The notes below the pieces were generated by a model, which did no database searches, was not told the DNA's origin, and saw only the letters and a list, made by a program, of their open reading frames with translations. This document shows, in pieces, positions 1 through 16,507 of a stretch of 64,000 nt of DNA (its first letter is position 1; each line of letters starts with the position of its first letter). The position numbers and the translations under genes are program-made. Origin of the DNA: Pegea sp. RAD2-039 (taxonomy: Eukaryota; Chordata; Thaliacea; Salpida; Salpidae); NCBI GenBank assembly GCA_034620365.1, contig JAQGEQ010000041.1:186001-250000 (forward strand), in the 5' to 3' direction.

Positions 1-603
1 AAGATCTGGTTGATGTAAGGAAGATCTTTAAAGTTTTTTGGAAAACTTTTCTTTATTCAAAATTGTAAAAAAAATTATAAAATCATTAAACTAGAAAACA
101 AAGAACCTTTTCAGATGAATTAATTTCATCAGAATAAAAATATGTTAGTTAAAGGGGTCTAATCTCTTCTATATTCAACTTTTGGCGAGAAGCAATCACC
201 AAACACCTTGTAATTGCTGTTATTAGATTATATAAATAAAAATTCAATGAATTGAAAATAATTTGCACAAAACTTGTCTCATCATTTTAATATTTTTCGT
301 TTCTTTGAAAATCACAAAAAGTCTGAAAATTATACAACTGATAAAAGCTAGCTTATCTATGGATTTGTGTAGAGCCATAAAAAAGCTTTTAGGATTCACA
401 AACAACTTAATCAAATATATCAACCAACTAAGTCATTTACCATTAAAATATTAAATAAAAGATTAATTTATCATTTGTAAATCTAACAACAACATGTTTG
501 AACAACAAGTAACGAAATATCCAATTTTTTCCAAACACAAAATCCATTTGAAGTTTACTATTTATAAAAATTGAGTATATTTGCGAGCCAACAAGAAAAA
601 TAA
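1..603. other. PSMC2 3' flank, no gene seen
   Basis: AT-rich sequence downstream of the PSMC2 stop codon. It should hold the 3' UTR. A minus-strand AATAAA is present at 52-57. The 63-codon plus-strand reading frame at 263-454 has no codon bias or recognisable motif and is treated as chance. Confidence 0.5.
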
Positions 604-2307
<1,704 letters not shown>

Positions 2308-5300
2308 TTTATATAAATATTTTTACCTTTAGAAGCAAAACTGTCATAAATTTAAAAAGGGTCATGTTAAATTTACTTAAGTAATTGGTATATTGAGTAT
2401 ATATATTATCAGGCCATAATTTAAAATAAATTTTTAACAATAAAAATTTTAGCCAAAATAAATGACTGTATTTTGAAAATAATTTTTTATTTATAAGAGC
2501 ACTACAAGTTTCAATAAATTATATTCCAAAATAAAAATTATATGTTTACAAGATAATGAACATAATATAATCATAATTACTATTTTATGAAGACAAAATA
2601 TAATAATAGTAATAATAGTATAACTTCATAGAAAATAATTTTATCATTTTGAAAAATTTAACAAATTTATTTACTGGTTGCTAAATATACTTATAGTTAT
2701 TTCTAACTGAACTGTTTCATATAATATGATGTGAAAGTTATATAAAAACAACAAGATCAGAATTTACACGACTTACTTCTCAAAAATAAATTAAACTAAC
2801 TGCTAAAATACAGAACTAACAATATATTATTATTTTACACATTTATTAACTAGCTTTCAATAACTCAGTCATAAACTATTATGCTATGACTTTTCAGAAA
2901 GGCAGAAACCATAAATATAGAAAAAAGTAAAAAAAACTGAACATTTATCAGTTTATTATAAAAAAGATACTATGAAATCACATAAAAAAACAGTTTTTAC
3001 AAAGTCAAAAAATAATAATGAAAAATAAAAATACTTATTCTTAAATAAGAAAAAATATTCTTTTTAAAAATTAAATATAATAATAGAAATTTACTAAAAA
3101 GTTCATATAGTCGTGAAAACAGTAAAACAATTTCCCTAATGTCTGTTTATGACTTAAACTTCAATTTAATAAAGAAAAACATACAACTAGATTTGTACCG
3201 AAAATGCAATCTCATATGTTACTGGACGTTTTGTATACTTGGAAATCTAAATCGTTCAAAAAATTCATCACACAAAATAAATAAAAATCTTTAATATTGT
3301 TATAGTTTAAAATCTTAATATAAAATATTGAATATGATGATTATATTCAAAATCTAAGAAAAGGAAAAAAGATTAATTCGAAAAAACAAACATGAAATAG
3401 GTACCAATATAATTTGAAACTTGTAGTAGTATATCACTGAAAAGTAACATCAATTTAATTGAGTTGATAACCTTGTTAAAATCATTAGATATTTACATTT
3501 AATATTACCATTTAATTATCTTTACTCAGATAATAAAATTAATAAGATGTCAAAGTAAACATCTGACTTAAAGTAAGGATTAGTTTTATTTTTATCTAAC
3601 TTATTTTGAAGATTGACAAACACAAAATAACTAATTACAAATAAAACCAAGAGAACATTTAGAAAAAGAATTTTATTTAAATCTCAATTGTAAAAATTAA
3701 TTTTGAGTTGATGAAAGTTTTAACATCAAATAAAATCTTCAATGTTTTTTTTTCAGATTAAACTTTTAATGATAGCAAGTAATGAGCAATTTATTTATTT
3801 ATAAATTGATGTCAGGGTAAAACATTTATTTCTACCTTACTGTCTTCAATAGTTTATATCTATAATTTGAACTATCAAAGTCCTAGAAGTCATATTACGG
3901 TATAAAAACTGAACTTAAGTAAATACCTTATATATGGATGATTTAGAAACATTTTGAATTATTTAATACAAATAAAATCCTAACTATTAAAAGGATTTCA
4001 AGGAAGAATTCATAAAAGGTTCTGCTTAAGAAATAAAAATCATTTTATTAACAGCATTTTATCCTAATATATATTTAGATTTATGTATAGTTTATTTAAA
4101 TTCAACAAAAACTACTGTTATAATTCTTGTTTACTAAATCAAGCAATTATCAGTTTTACCTGTAAGATCGAAGGTATTTTATTTATTTCATTGTCATAAA
4201 TTTAAGTTTGAATAGTTTTAAATCGTATTTAAGGTAAATTCTCATTAATGCAAACAACCACCTAACAAAGGCTCTGTTGTCTTATATCAACTCAGCCTTT
4301 ATTTTAACTTATCGATCGATTCAGAGTTTAATATCGCTGATGTTAAAAGTTCTCATAACCTGTTCAACGAGTGTCTTAGAAAAACTGATTTAAAAACTAA
4401 ATTTTGATTGAAGAATTCTATTGATGGAAGTATATGAACTTTTATGAGGCTGATACTGAAATGCTTATCCAGAGGATTTATATCATCTATAGATAATAAA
4501 GCATACCTAGAAACAGTTATTTTTACATTCCTGTTCATTAGTTTGCTAAAAATAAATTCTAGTTTCAGACATACTCAGGAAATACCGTTACTAACTTCGA
4601 GGAAAAAATGTTTTCTTTTACTCTAGAGCCAAAAAAGTTAATCTACAATTATTTATTTACAAATTAGTTTGTCAACAGTTCATTTAAGTTTATTCAAATA
4701 TAATTTTCAATTAGTTTTTTTATAAATCTTGCTCAATGATATAATTTTAAGAATTCATCGTTTATTATATTTTTAAAGTCTATTAGGGATTATAACGAAA
4801 TAAAAGAAAATACATAAAATACAAAAGTATAAAAATAATATTATTAAATTAAAATGATTGAAAAAATGTTAAAATTAATTTAAAACGTTTTGTAGTTTCC
4901 AAATCTTTAAACTTCCACTTTAGAAGACAATCTCGACAAAACTTTTTAAAAAAATGTATCATCATAAACCTGTCTGAACCAAGAAATATTGTTGGCAAGT
5001 TAAGTTGCACCGAAAAAATATTTTTCCTATTTACTGCGTGGCTGCGAGTTACAAGTTCAACAGCTTTTATAGCAAACTTGGTGAACTAGATGTAATTAAG
5101 CAGAAGTTTTACTAATATAAGTTCATTATAAGTTGGATGATTTAGATAATTTGAATGAAAAAACACTTTTTCACCTCCACTCTAACTACATAGTAAGTTC
5201 TTGCTTATATATATTGTCTTGTAAGTGTTAAACTGGAATCCTTACTATTTTTTAATACTTGAAGAATAATCTCTTAATAATACTCAAACGTGCAGATGTC

Positions 5301-6524
5301 TAAAGAAGAAATCCCTGAAGTCAACTACCTTGTGGGTCAACCATCAGAATAAAGGGGAAAGACAAGAGGTGATAAGGACCAACGCCCTGGGAAAACCCTT
5401 CACCAGTCACTGTCCTTTTCCTTTGGTACCAGGGCAACATTAACAAAAAGGTCATCTGGACAAACTCAACTAATGAAAAGGTTAATGACAAAATCCCTAT
5501 AGTAGTAGTAGGTTTACTTCCAGGATATTCTGAAAGCTCTGGCTGTTTGTAGCAGCTAAAATCCTTTTAATTTCGAGATTTATAAAGCTAATTTATCAAA
5601 TTAATTTTATTAGTTTCTATCTGAGAGCAGTATTTGATGAAATCTCTAAATTAAGTCAAATCTGATGTAAAAATCAATTTAAGTTGGCAACTTAGACTTA
5701 TATACAAAGTAAACTACTGAAATAAGGAGTAATCTGTACTTTACAGAAATCATCTCTATAAAACACTAACACATGAAGCCAGCAGAAAAGATAAACACCA
5801 AAATTTTTATTACTGAAAAATAAAATATCCATTGAATCCAAGTCTAAGCAATTGCAAGAAAATGATAAAATTAAAACGAGTGATAAACTTTATACAGATG
5901 TAAGTAGGGACTCGATATAAATGATCCCTTTTAAACAAACTAGATTTTATTCAATTTAGAAGAGATTATTAAGATCTAATTAAATGTTTAATTTAAGTTA
6001 TTTCAAAAATTAACATAATCAATTTGAAGTAGTTTTAAAAATAAACATGATACTAATAATAGTTATGTAAATGATTTATCAAAATACGAGTTAAGTGATG
6101 AAGACGGAATCATTTCTAACAGTTGAAATACTGAAAGTTGTTTACATCAAACACAAATTGTTTAAGATGAAAGAGATATACAAAAAACATTTAAATGATT
6201 AAGATACAACATATAATATACAAAATTAACAAACAAAAGTTTCGATGTCAAGTGTTCAAATATGATGATTTAAAAAATAGAAAAAAAAGTGGTTAGCTTG
6301 AAAATATCAAACCAACGACTCGTGCTTAAAAACTAATTAAAATTGTTTAACTTTTGTCACAAAAAATTCTAATCAGCAAATGCTACACAATTGAAAAAAA
6401 GTTTAGTTGATATTTATAGCAGATATTTTCAAGAATTTACCTTCACTTCAGCATTCAATGAAAACTATTAGAATAATTGATGTGATACTGCAACAGACTG
6501 AAGTCGACCTCCTGATTCAACAGA
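2308..6524. other. Intergenic region between PSMC2 and Smad2/3, no supported gene
   Basis: About 4.2 kb of AT-rich DNA between two minus-strand genes. It contains the PSMC2 promoter and the Smad2/3 3' UTR. A patch near 5290-5560 is less AT-rich than its surroundings and could be a decayed repeat, but I cannot name it. Frames at 4353-4626 overlap each other on opposite strands and look random. Confidence 0.5.
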
Positions 6525-8819
<2,295 letters not shown>

Positions 8820-10430
8820 CTGAAATAAAACTAAATTTTATTATTCAAGTTTTATTTTAGTACTAAAAAGATAATTATGTCTCAAAGATGTGAAAAGTAA
8901 AAAAAAAATTTTTTTTAACAAACTAAATTAAAAAATACAATTGAACATGAACACATGACATTAAAAAAATACTTATACCAAAAATAAGTAATCAATACCT
9001 AATAAGTTTATTTTTACAAAAAAACTTATAGAAAAAGAATAATAAAATCTTTTTTTAAATCAGCATTACCGTTTCTGCACAATAAAATGTAATTAAGTCT
9101 ATTCTAAAAATACTGAGCTTGAAAAAAATGATTATCTTAATGAAACTAGTACTTGAAAATAGAATGCTGATTTTGCAATTTTTTAAGCAAATATTTTTAT
9201 AGTAAAGAGTAGCAATGTTAACAATAAGTTGTTTCTTAAATTTATATAAACATTTTACCGTAAATGCAAATTAAGAAAAAATTTGTTATATAAAAAAAAC
9301 AAATTCTTCTAGTGACAAATAAAATTGTAGATAACAATAAATTTTTAACAAAAATTTGAATTTAAAATTACTCTTTATACTAATTGTAATAACACCAACG
9401 CCTGTACCTAGCCAACAAAACCATTTGCCTAAGATTCTACCATGTGTAGAACATTGTAAGGAACGGTGACGTAAATAGAATTTCTCCTAAATGCTACTAA
9501 ATCGGCAACATGCATAAAAACTAATTTATGACTTTAAACAAAGTATAAAAAGATTTAAACACAAATTTATCAAAGTTTAGTTCAGCTCAATCACAAAGTT
9601 AAACTGCTTAAACCATTAACATGCTTTACTGAAAATAAAAAATAAGAACACTATGCCACCTTGTGATCAATAATAATTCCTGGGCGTTATCATAGATTTA
9701 ATCTAATCGTTGCTTCCGCCATTGAAAAAATATAGTTGTCTGTTTTCAACGTCTTTCGTTGTCTACTCGCAGCAAAAGAGTGGCTTGACAGTAGTCTAAT
9801 AAAAGCTTTTATTATGCAGAACCGAATGATTTATACTACATTTTTTTACTTACCCCAAAATCTAAAAGTTTAAAAAATAGAATTTAAGCTATATGTTGCC
9901 ATTAAATTATTTTGTTTAAAAATCAAGAAATGTTCATAAGCATCCAGAATCTACAATAAAAATGAGAATCTACAAAATAAAGGCTTTGTTATCATTTCAG
10001 GCTGCTTTTTTAAATATTTGACTTTAAACTCTTACAAAATTATTTAAAAAAGACCATCTGTAATTAATGTAAAAATACAGATAGATTATCTGTCTATATC
10101 ATAAATAAATGCGTTATTAGGAAACTACTTTTTTAACTAATTAATAAAGTCGATTTCAATCAGACAGTTAGTAAAACTTAGTTAAATAAAAATGAAATCT
10201 TCTTCAAAACAGAAAAGCTATAAGTTTATTCTACTAAACCTTTATAAAACATTTTTTGTAAGTTAAGTACAGGAAAATTTTGAAATAAAAAAAAATGTTA
10301 TATACAGTTTTAAGATGCAATCTCATAATTGATTCTGAATTTATCACAAAATCAATCATAATCAATTACTACAGAAAAATCGGAATTAGTTCAGCAATTT
10401 TATACTTTAAACTTAAATTCTTTTACCGCT
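8820..10430. other. 5' flank of Smad2/3, no further gene seen
   Basis: AT-rich sequence upstream of the last Smad2/3 exon I can support. It probably contains the promoter and any 5' UTR exon. A short stretch at 9400-9800 is less AT-rich and is a reasonable place for a promoter, but I see no decisive motif. Confidence 0.4.
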
Positions 10431-10439
10431 ACCAAACTT

Positions 10440-11750
10440 AAACAGACTTCTTTGATGCCAATAATCTATCTCAGATGGTTGCTTTTTCAACCCAAATCAA
10501 TGGTAATACTTTAGATCTTCTCAACACATCAAATCCTCAGACCATTATCTACGTTGATCAGAAAGAACCTTTTGTTCCGACATGCAATCACACCATGATT
10601 GAATTCAAGCTTCATCAAACTTTTTCTATGAAGTTAAAAACTCCAAGCAAACGGAGTTTTTATCGTGAAAAATATGATAATAATAATGAGTTTCTATCAG
10701 GTGATGACTGGATTTCTGTTTTCAACTCTACCGAAGGCATAAATACTATTTATTCAATGGTTATTAACATCGTTAAAGAGTCAATCGAAAAATTCATACC
10801 TTTTTATAGAGCCAACAAAAAATCACATTTGCCCAGATATTTAAGAAACTTACAACGTTTTAAAAACCTCCTATACAAACAAACTAAAACAGACCCTTCC
10901 ATCAAATTTATGTACAAAAATCTTTGTATAGTTTACAAGAAATCCATTTCTAATTTCTATTTAGAAAGAGAAAGTACAGCCTTATCTTCACCTAGCAAGA
11001 AAACGTTTTTTGGCTTCATAAGCCACACGCTTAAGGCGGGATCTCAAATACCTCCCTTGCTTGATAACAGCAACCAGCTTCTGATGGAACCAGAGAATAA
11101 AGCTGAATTACTAAGCAATCATTTTAATAGCGTCTTTATAACCGATGATGGCAATACTCCTCTTTCCTACTCCGACATTTTCAAAAATTTCTTTGAGATG
11201 ATAGATTTTGAAAAACTTCAAAACTTCAAACTGTACTACACACTGTAGAAAACTGGTCTATGGAATAACAGCACAGAATTTAGCCCACAGAGTCGGAACT
11301 TATAACTTTCTCTCTTGAGCCAGCTACAAATTCTTTGAACCAATCTCCATCAATGGATTTATTATTCAACAAACATCTTCGGTCCTAGACCTTGGTATTA
11401 CCCTATCATCTGATTTAAATGAGACATTTATGTTCCTAAGATCTTTGCAAAACCAATCAACCTTGTCTACCTTAATATAAAGACCTTTAATTCTAACGAT
11501 CCATAATTCTTTATCAAACTTTTCAAATTGTAAGTACGTCAAATTCTTGTATACAATGTTAGTGCATTGATACCATGTCAAGTTACTGATAGCGAAAAAA
11601 TTGATTTTGTTCAGGTAATATTTACGAAATTGGTATGCAGAAAGCTTAAGATTAAATACGATAATTATAAACATCGTCTCAGCTTCTTCAATTTAGTGCT
11701 TTGGAAATTTGATGGATTAAATATAACTTAATTCTTATTTTAAAAATTAT
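10440..11750 (+). mobile_element. Non-LTR retrotransposon (LINE) remnant with internal deletion
   Basis: Fossil of a LINE ORF2. The intact frame at 10475-11248 (257 codons) reads like the stretch between the endonuclease and reverse transcriptase domains. It has an N-terminal piece of endonuclease type (LDLLNTSNPQT), then a Lys/Tyr-rich linker, then IPPLLDNSNQLL, ENKAELLSNHFNSVF just before the RT. The frame then stops, and the catalytic RT core is absent. From about 11386 the sequence resumes with RT C-terminal text (DLGITLSSDLN), then a frame at about 11520-11725 with YVRQILVYNVSALIP and YDNYKHRLSFFNL, typical of the thumb region downstream of the catalytic core. Stops and frame changes show that it is dead. 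The clade (CR1/Jockey/RTE-like) cannot be settled by eye. Confidence 0.8.
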
Positions 11751-12109
11751 CTACAATTTAGTTGACCTTTAATTCAATGCTTTTTTTCTATTATTAGTCC
11801 TTCCCTCAAGTTATATCAGCTCAAAAAACACACATTACCCCTTAATAAGCCCATATCACCCGGTACATTAATCAGAGTAAATGTTTTCTCATCCTGCACA
11901 ATTAGTACATGGAACCAGCTGCTATCAGATATTATCATATCAGAATCACTCGCGCTCAGAATCACAAAAAACGATTGGTTTAATTATAATCAGAATCACT
12001 CGTGTTGTTCAAGCAGAGGTTGAGCCATTATAATATTGCCAACATTGCTATTTCTTAAATGTGATTCTTTTTTACTTTTTATATATTTAACATTCTATGT
12101 AATTTTGCT

Positions 12110-12376
12110 TTTAATTCGATCAGCTGCTAATCCATTGTGCTCGGGTTTGAATCCCAATCAACGATTCATTTTCACCATTTATCAAGTATGGAAAGTATCT
12201 TGCCCATATATGGGTAAATAGTGCCACTGCCTCGTGGTTGCTTCAGGAAACGTTATAGGGGGTAAATTTGCCTCAATTTGCAGTAGATCTAAAGAGTGGG
12301 GACTGTTTAGCGCTTATTACTCTCCACTATAATTAAAGCTAATGTTCGTGCTAGAGGCAGTATGTTACACTAAGGT
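12110..12376 (+). mobile_element. tRNA-derived SINE, copy 1 (5'-truncated or decayed)
   Basis: Contains a pol III B-box-like element GGTTTGAATCCC (about 12144-12155) preceded by GCTAATCCATTGTGCTCG. It is followed by a tail region that matches a second copy at 26985-27200: both have TCTAAAGA(A/G)TGGG, CTACTATAATC / CCACTATAATT and a T(T/C)GCATGCATGAGAG / TTCGTGCTAGAGGC block in the same order. The A box is not obvious here, suggesting truncation. It is more GC-rich than the flanks. Confidence 0.65.
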
Positions 12377-13773
12377 GGTCCGCGGGAGCAATTGTCTTTG
12401 TCTTACAAGAAAACAGAAGCAAGACCAAGGTGCAAAAATAGTATATCTTTATTAGAATATATAAAGTCTGTTAATGATGAAAAATAAAAACATCCAAGTT
12501 AAGTTACATCGTAAAATTTTTTTGTTAATAAATCTTGATTTATTTCACCAAACCACCTCTAGAAGTTAGTGCAGATTTGCTAAAACTATTTTATGAAATT
12601 TTGTTAAGTTTTAAAAAATAATATAAATTTCATTCTTCGACTGGTAAACTTTACTTTTTAGAGCAAAATTACAGCTTTTCTGGTTTAAAAAAAGCAAAGG
12701 ATTTTTTAATTGAAAAAACAAAATTATTTATAGTTATGTTATATATAGCACGAATGTGTATTTTATTAATTAACTATTTTTTGTCATAACACTGCTCAAA
12801 AATAGAAAAACTGATCAATGTAATAACTTATCTCTTAAACTCCATAAGTTAGTTAGATTTATTTTCGTTAAATAACCACAAGGTGCTGTGGGTTTTATTC
12901 CGATAAAGAATTGTATATTATCATATTTAACTTATTGTGTATCCTATTTTATTGTGTTCAACTTTATCTTATTTTTGTATCAAGCTAATTATAGCATAAA
13001 TTAGTTTTGTTGCGATGGTCCAGTATATTCAAAAACCATTTTATTCTGGTATTGGGTTAAAGAGGTCGGTTTTTTGTTTTTGTTTAACCCTATTAAAACG
13101 TTTTTCGATATTAATATACAACAAAGTTATATAAAATCCTAGCGTCTAAAACATTTATTTTCTTTAAAATTTAAAATTATTTTATAAAAACTTAATTTAT
13201 CTATAATTTTATTAAGGCTTTTGTTTCGTTTATTAAATTTTGAATTTATTTTAAAATTATATATCAAATATATTTTGATTATTTATTTATTGTTTGCTTT
13301 TAAAGACATTTAAGTTTGTTTCAAAATATTTTCTTTAAATATGTTTTCTTTTTCTATTAGATATTTGGTAGAAATGATTTAGTTTAATGTTTTCTGTTGG
13401 ATAATTATTTTTTAATATTTTTAAACTTCTAATCATTATTAATCTACAGTTTTTCAGTTTTTTTATTGATATTGGTAGAGTATTTTAAATGATAATTTTT
13501 TAAATTAAACAGTTTTTATTTTTTGGATACAAAAAATGAAACAAATTGATTTACATTATTAATTAAAATAAATAATAATTTATAAATTTGTCAATTTGGT
13601 TCATATATGTTTCACTATTTAACTAATATTATAACTTTACTATTCTTTATAGGAGTTTTGTTTAAAAGTCTATTATATATAATTTATAATTAATCTCACT
13701 TTATTCATTATTTTTAATAGATCTGTATTAAAATTGTAGTTTTTGTGGTGATCACTTTAGTTTGAAGAAGAAA
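12377..13773. other. AT-rich intergenic DNA, nothing supported
   Basis: No reading frame, RNA gene or repeat recognised between the SINE and the small mitochondrial-like gene. The distal part should contain the promoter of that gene. Confidence 0.5.
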
Positions 13774-14612
13774 ATGTTTAGATTCTTAAAACTGTCATCA
13801 ACTTTTAGTGAGTTTCTGCTTGAATTATCATCTTAAAACAATTTAGCCCAACTTTATATTAATAAAAATAATAAAATATTTTGTATAAATTTTACCATTA
13901 TTAAAAAACTTTATAGTTATTTCTATTTTTAAGAAGTTTAATTTTCTTTAACCTAATAACCTATGTAGTTGTTGAATCATTTTTAGGTCATAATTTATTT
14001 CGAACTAACGTTAGAACTTGTGCAACCCAAAATGCTGAATCAGTTCAAGCTAGAGCTGAAATAGCTGCAGAAAAAAGCAAAGTTTTAAAAGCCAATTTTA
14101 TTTGGCTTTCAATTGTGGCTGGTCTAGGAGCTTATGTGTTCTTTCAGGTGCATAAAATTAAAATATATACTAAAAATAATAATTATTTTTTGATACTTAT
14201 CACAAAAATTATTGTTTTAATATGAAAACTATGAAAATATCAAGGTTTAAACTAAAATTATTCTTTTTAATTCAGATTGTAAATATTTTTTTTAAATTCA
14301 TTTTAAACTATCAGTTCATTTATACAAATATATTTAATGGTAATATATCATTTACACAATTACAATTTTCTTTTTAATGTTATGTCCTTGTAGTGGTTTC
14401 AATTTGTTCTATGTTTATATAAAATCAAATTTATCTACAAATAGAAAAATATATTTTTTTAATTATAAAGTAATTTAATATTTTAGATTCAAGACAAAAC
14501 CATCGAATTGGAACAATTAAAGTTGAACCGAATGCCACTATCTGAACGTCAAGTTGAACCAGATATCAAATATATTCATTACGACAGAAGACAAGATCGA
14601 CGATTTCTCTGA
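13774..14612 (+). CDS. Small single-pass, probably mitochondrial protein, 106 aa, 3 exons
   Basis: Too fragmented to show as a long reading frame. Exons are 13774-13807, 13987-14147 and 14487-14612, joined by GT-AG introns in phases 1 and 0, giving 106 residues. The N-terminus (MFRFLKLSSTFS, then LFRTNVRTCATQ) has Arg, Ser and Thr and no acid residues, like a mitochondrial presequence. An Ala/Glu-rich helix follows, then one membrane segment (FIWLSIVAGLGAYVFFQ, about 55-71), a short helix rich in Glu/Leu and a charged tail (DIKYIHYDRRQDRRFL). A polyadenylation signal AATAAA lies at 14655-14660. The layout resembles small inner-membrane assembly or respiratory-chain subunits, but I do not recognise the family and give no function. 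Confidence 0.8.
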
Positions 14613-14660
14613 GAACAATTCTTTCTTTATTATTCTCACCTCAATTTAAATCTAAATAAA

Positions 14661-16485
14661 TGTTGAAGGTTTTTCAACATGAAAGCTGCATTTTAATAAT
14701 TTCATTTTTTATTAGATGAATAATGATTTTTATTATCTCAGATTAGTCTTCAAATCTTTTATTAATTTGTAAACATAAACTAATAAACTTTTAAGTTTAA
14801 TGAGGAAATATTTACTCATAAGCTAATCAAAAGAAAAGCATAATTGATTAAGAACCAATGACTCCCAAATTAGTTGCTAACATGACTTATTGAGGTTTGT
14901 CCTAAATATAGATGTCAGATAAAATAACTGTAAGAAATAATAATTTCGGTTTATACACTTTTTACAGTTGTAAAGGCAAACAGCTGAAAATCAGATTTTT
15001 CGGTTGTTGATCTATGTTAAAAAATGTTAAACAAAAAAGTAGGAAGTAATAATTTTAGGTAAAACGTATCACATTTGACAACAATTATAGAAAGAGGATG
15101 CTATTGTTAAAAGAGAAGAATAACTAAAAACTTGGAGATATATTTTATTATCATTAAATTCTTATTTAAAATGATTTTAATTAAATTACGTACCAACTAT
15201 ATTTGGCTTTGACATCAGGTTTCGTTAGAAGTATAACTCCTACGAATTCAATTTTAAACATTTAAGAAAATCAAGAGAGAAATTCAGCTATTTCAAGTAA
15301 TTAGCTTTATTAGTTTTAAACTAAGTATCAAAATAGCTAATGTTGAAAATATTGAGTAACGTTTAGTTAATATTATAGTTTGAAGCTTCTTCCTGAATAA
15401 ATTACTTATTACTATAAACTAAATGACTTATAATAATTCCTTGTTATCTGTATTCATAAATAAAATGTTTTTTCTAAAATAATATAGCATACTTACCATG
15501 ATGATTTTCTGGGTAAAAAAAAGTTAACTTTTTGCAACTTATGTGTTGCAATCAATTAGTTAATTTAAACAAACTACTTTTCTATCAAACAAGTCTAATT
15601 AAAGTAACATGAAAAAAATTCCTCTAATTAAAATAAACTTTTTTACTTTCTGTATATGTTTATTATGATTAGTTAGTTTGTAGTTAAGTTTGTTTTACTA
15701 AAAGAATATTCAGCCATAATTGTTTTTTCTGTAAATATCAAAATTTACAACATTTAAAAAAACTTTTAACAATTTTATTTTGTATTTAATGGTCACGCCC
15801 AGTTTCGTCATTTGTATTTCAGGTTTGATCAAATATCTAAATATTAATGATGTAAAATAGCTTTTTGTTTATTATTTGCTTGACCACTTTAGTGAACATT
15901 TTCTCTTTAATTTTATAAGTTAATCAATAACTGATAAGGTAAACTTAGTTTTTGTATATTTTAGCTATCGTTAGCTGAACTTTTAATTTATTTTTAAATT
16001 TAGTTTGAGCATTTAATTGTTACCTTATTTTTAGATAGGTATAAAAATATTAATAATTTTTTTATTTCTGGTTAAATTTCAATTAATTTCTCAAAAAAAT
16101 TGCTAAAATCAAAATATTTATGTTTTTTTCTGTTACCTTTATTTTCTTTTTTCATTACATCAGTGAAAATATATTTTTTACATAATATTCTAAAGAAATA
16201 AAAAGTATTACATTCTACTTTAAATCTTCAAAAGTTTTTCCAATAAATTTTTCCAAATATTTTTTATCTATATTAAATTATCCTTGATGTTGAAACTTTT
16301 GATTTAATTTTTTAAAATTAATTGTAATTTAAGATATATTAATTATTAACGTTATACTTTATTATTATCTTCTCATATTTTAATCATTTAATGTTGTTAA
16401 GTTTTTTATTTATATAATTTATATATTAAATTGAAATGTCTTATAACTGCAAATGCTATAATTATAATTTTTTAATAATTTTTAG
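14661..16485. other. Intergenic region upstream of the PRMT5-like gene
   Basis: About 1.8 kb of AT-rich sequence. I searched it for exons that could encode the TIM-barrel half of PRMT5 and found none. A 3' splice site (TAATTTTTAG) ends at 16485, with no matching upstream coding exon. Confidence 0.5.
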
Positions 16486-16507
16486 TTATCACTTTCAATT
16501 AATTATA

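Noticed and set aside
5290..5560. GC-richer patch with a short ATG frame (MSKEEIPEVNYLVGQ)
   Set aside because: The frame is only 19 codons and I could not match it to any element or gene. It may be a decayed repeat.
16436..16507. Upstream in-frame ATG for the PRMT5-like gene
   Set aside because: The extra 24 residues lie upstream of a good 3' splice site, are encoded by AT-rich intron-like DNA, and do not match PRMT5; the ATG at 16508 fits better.
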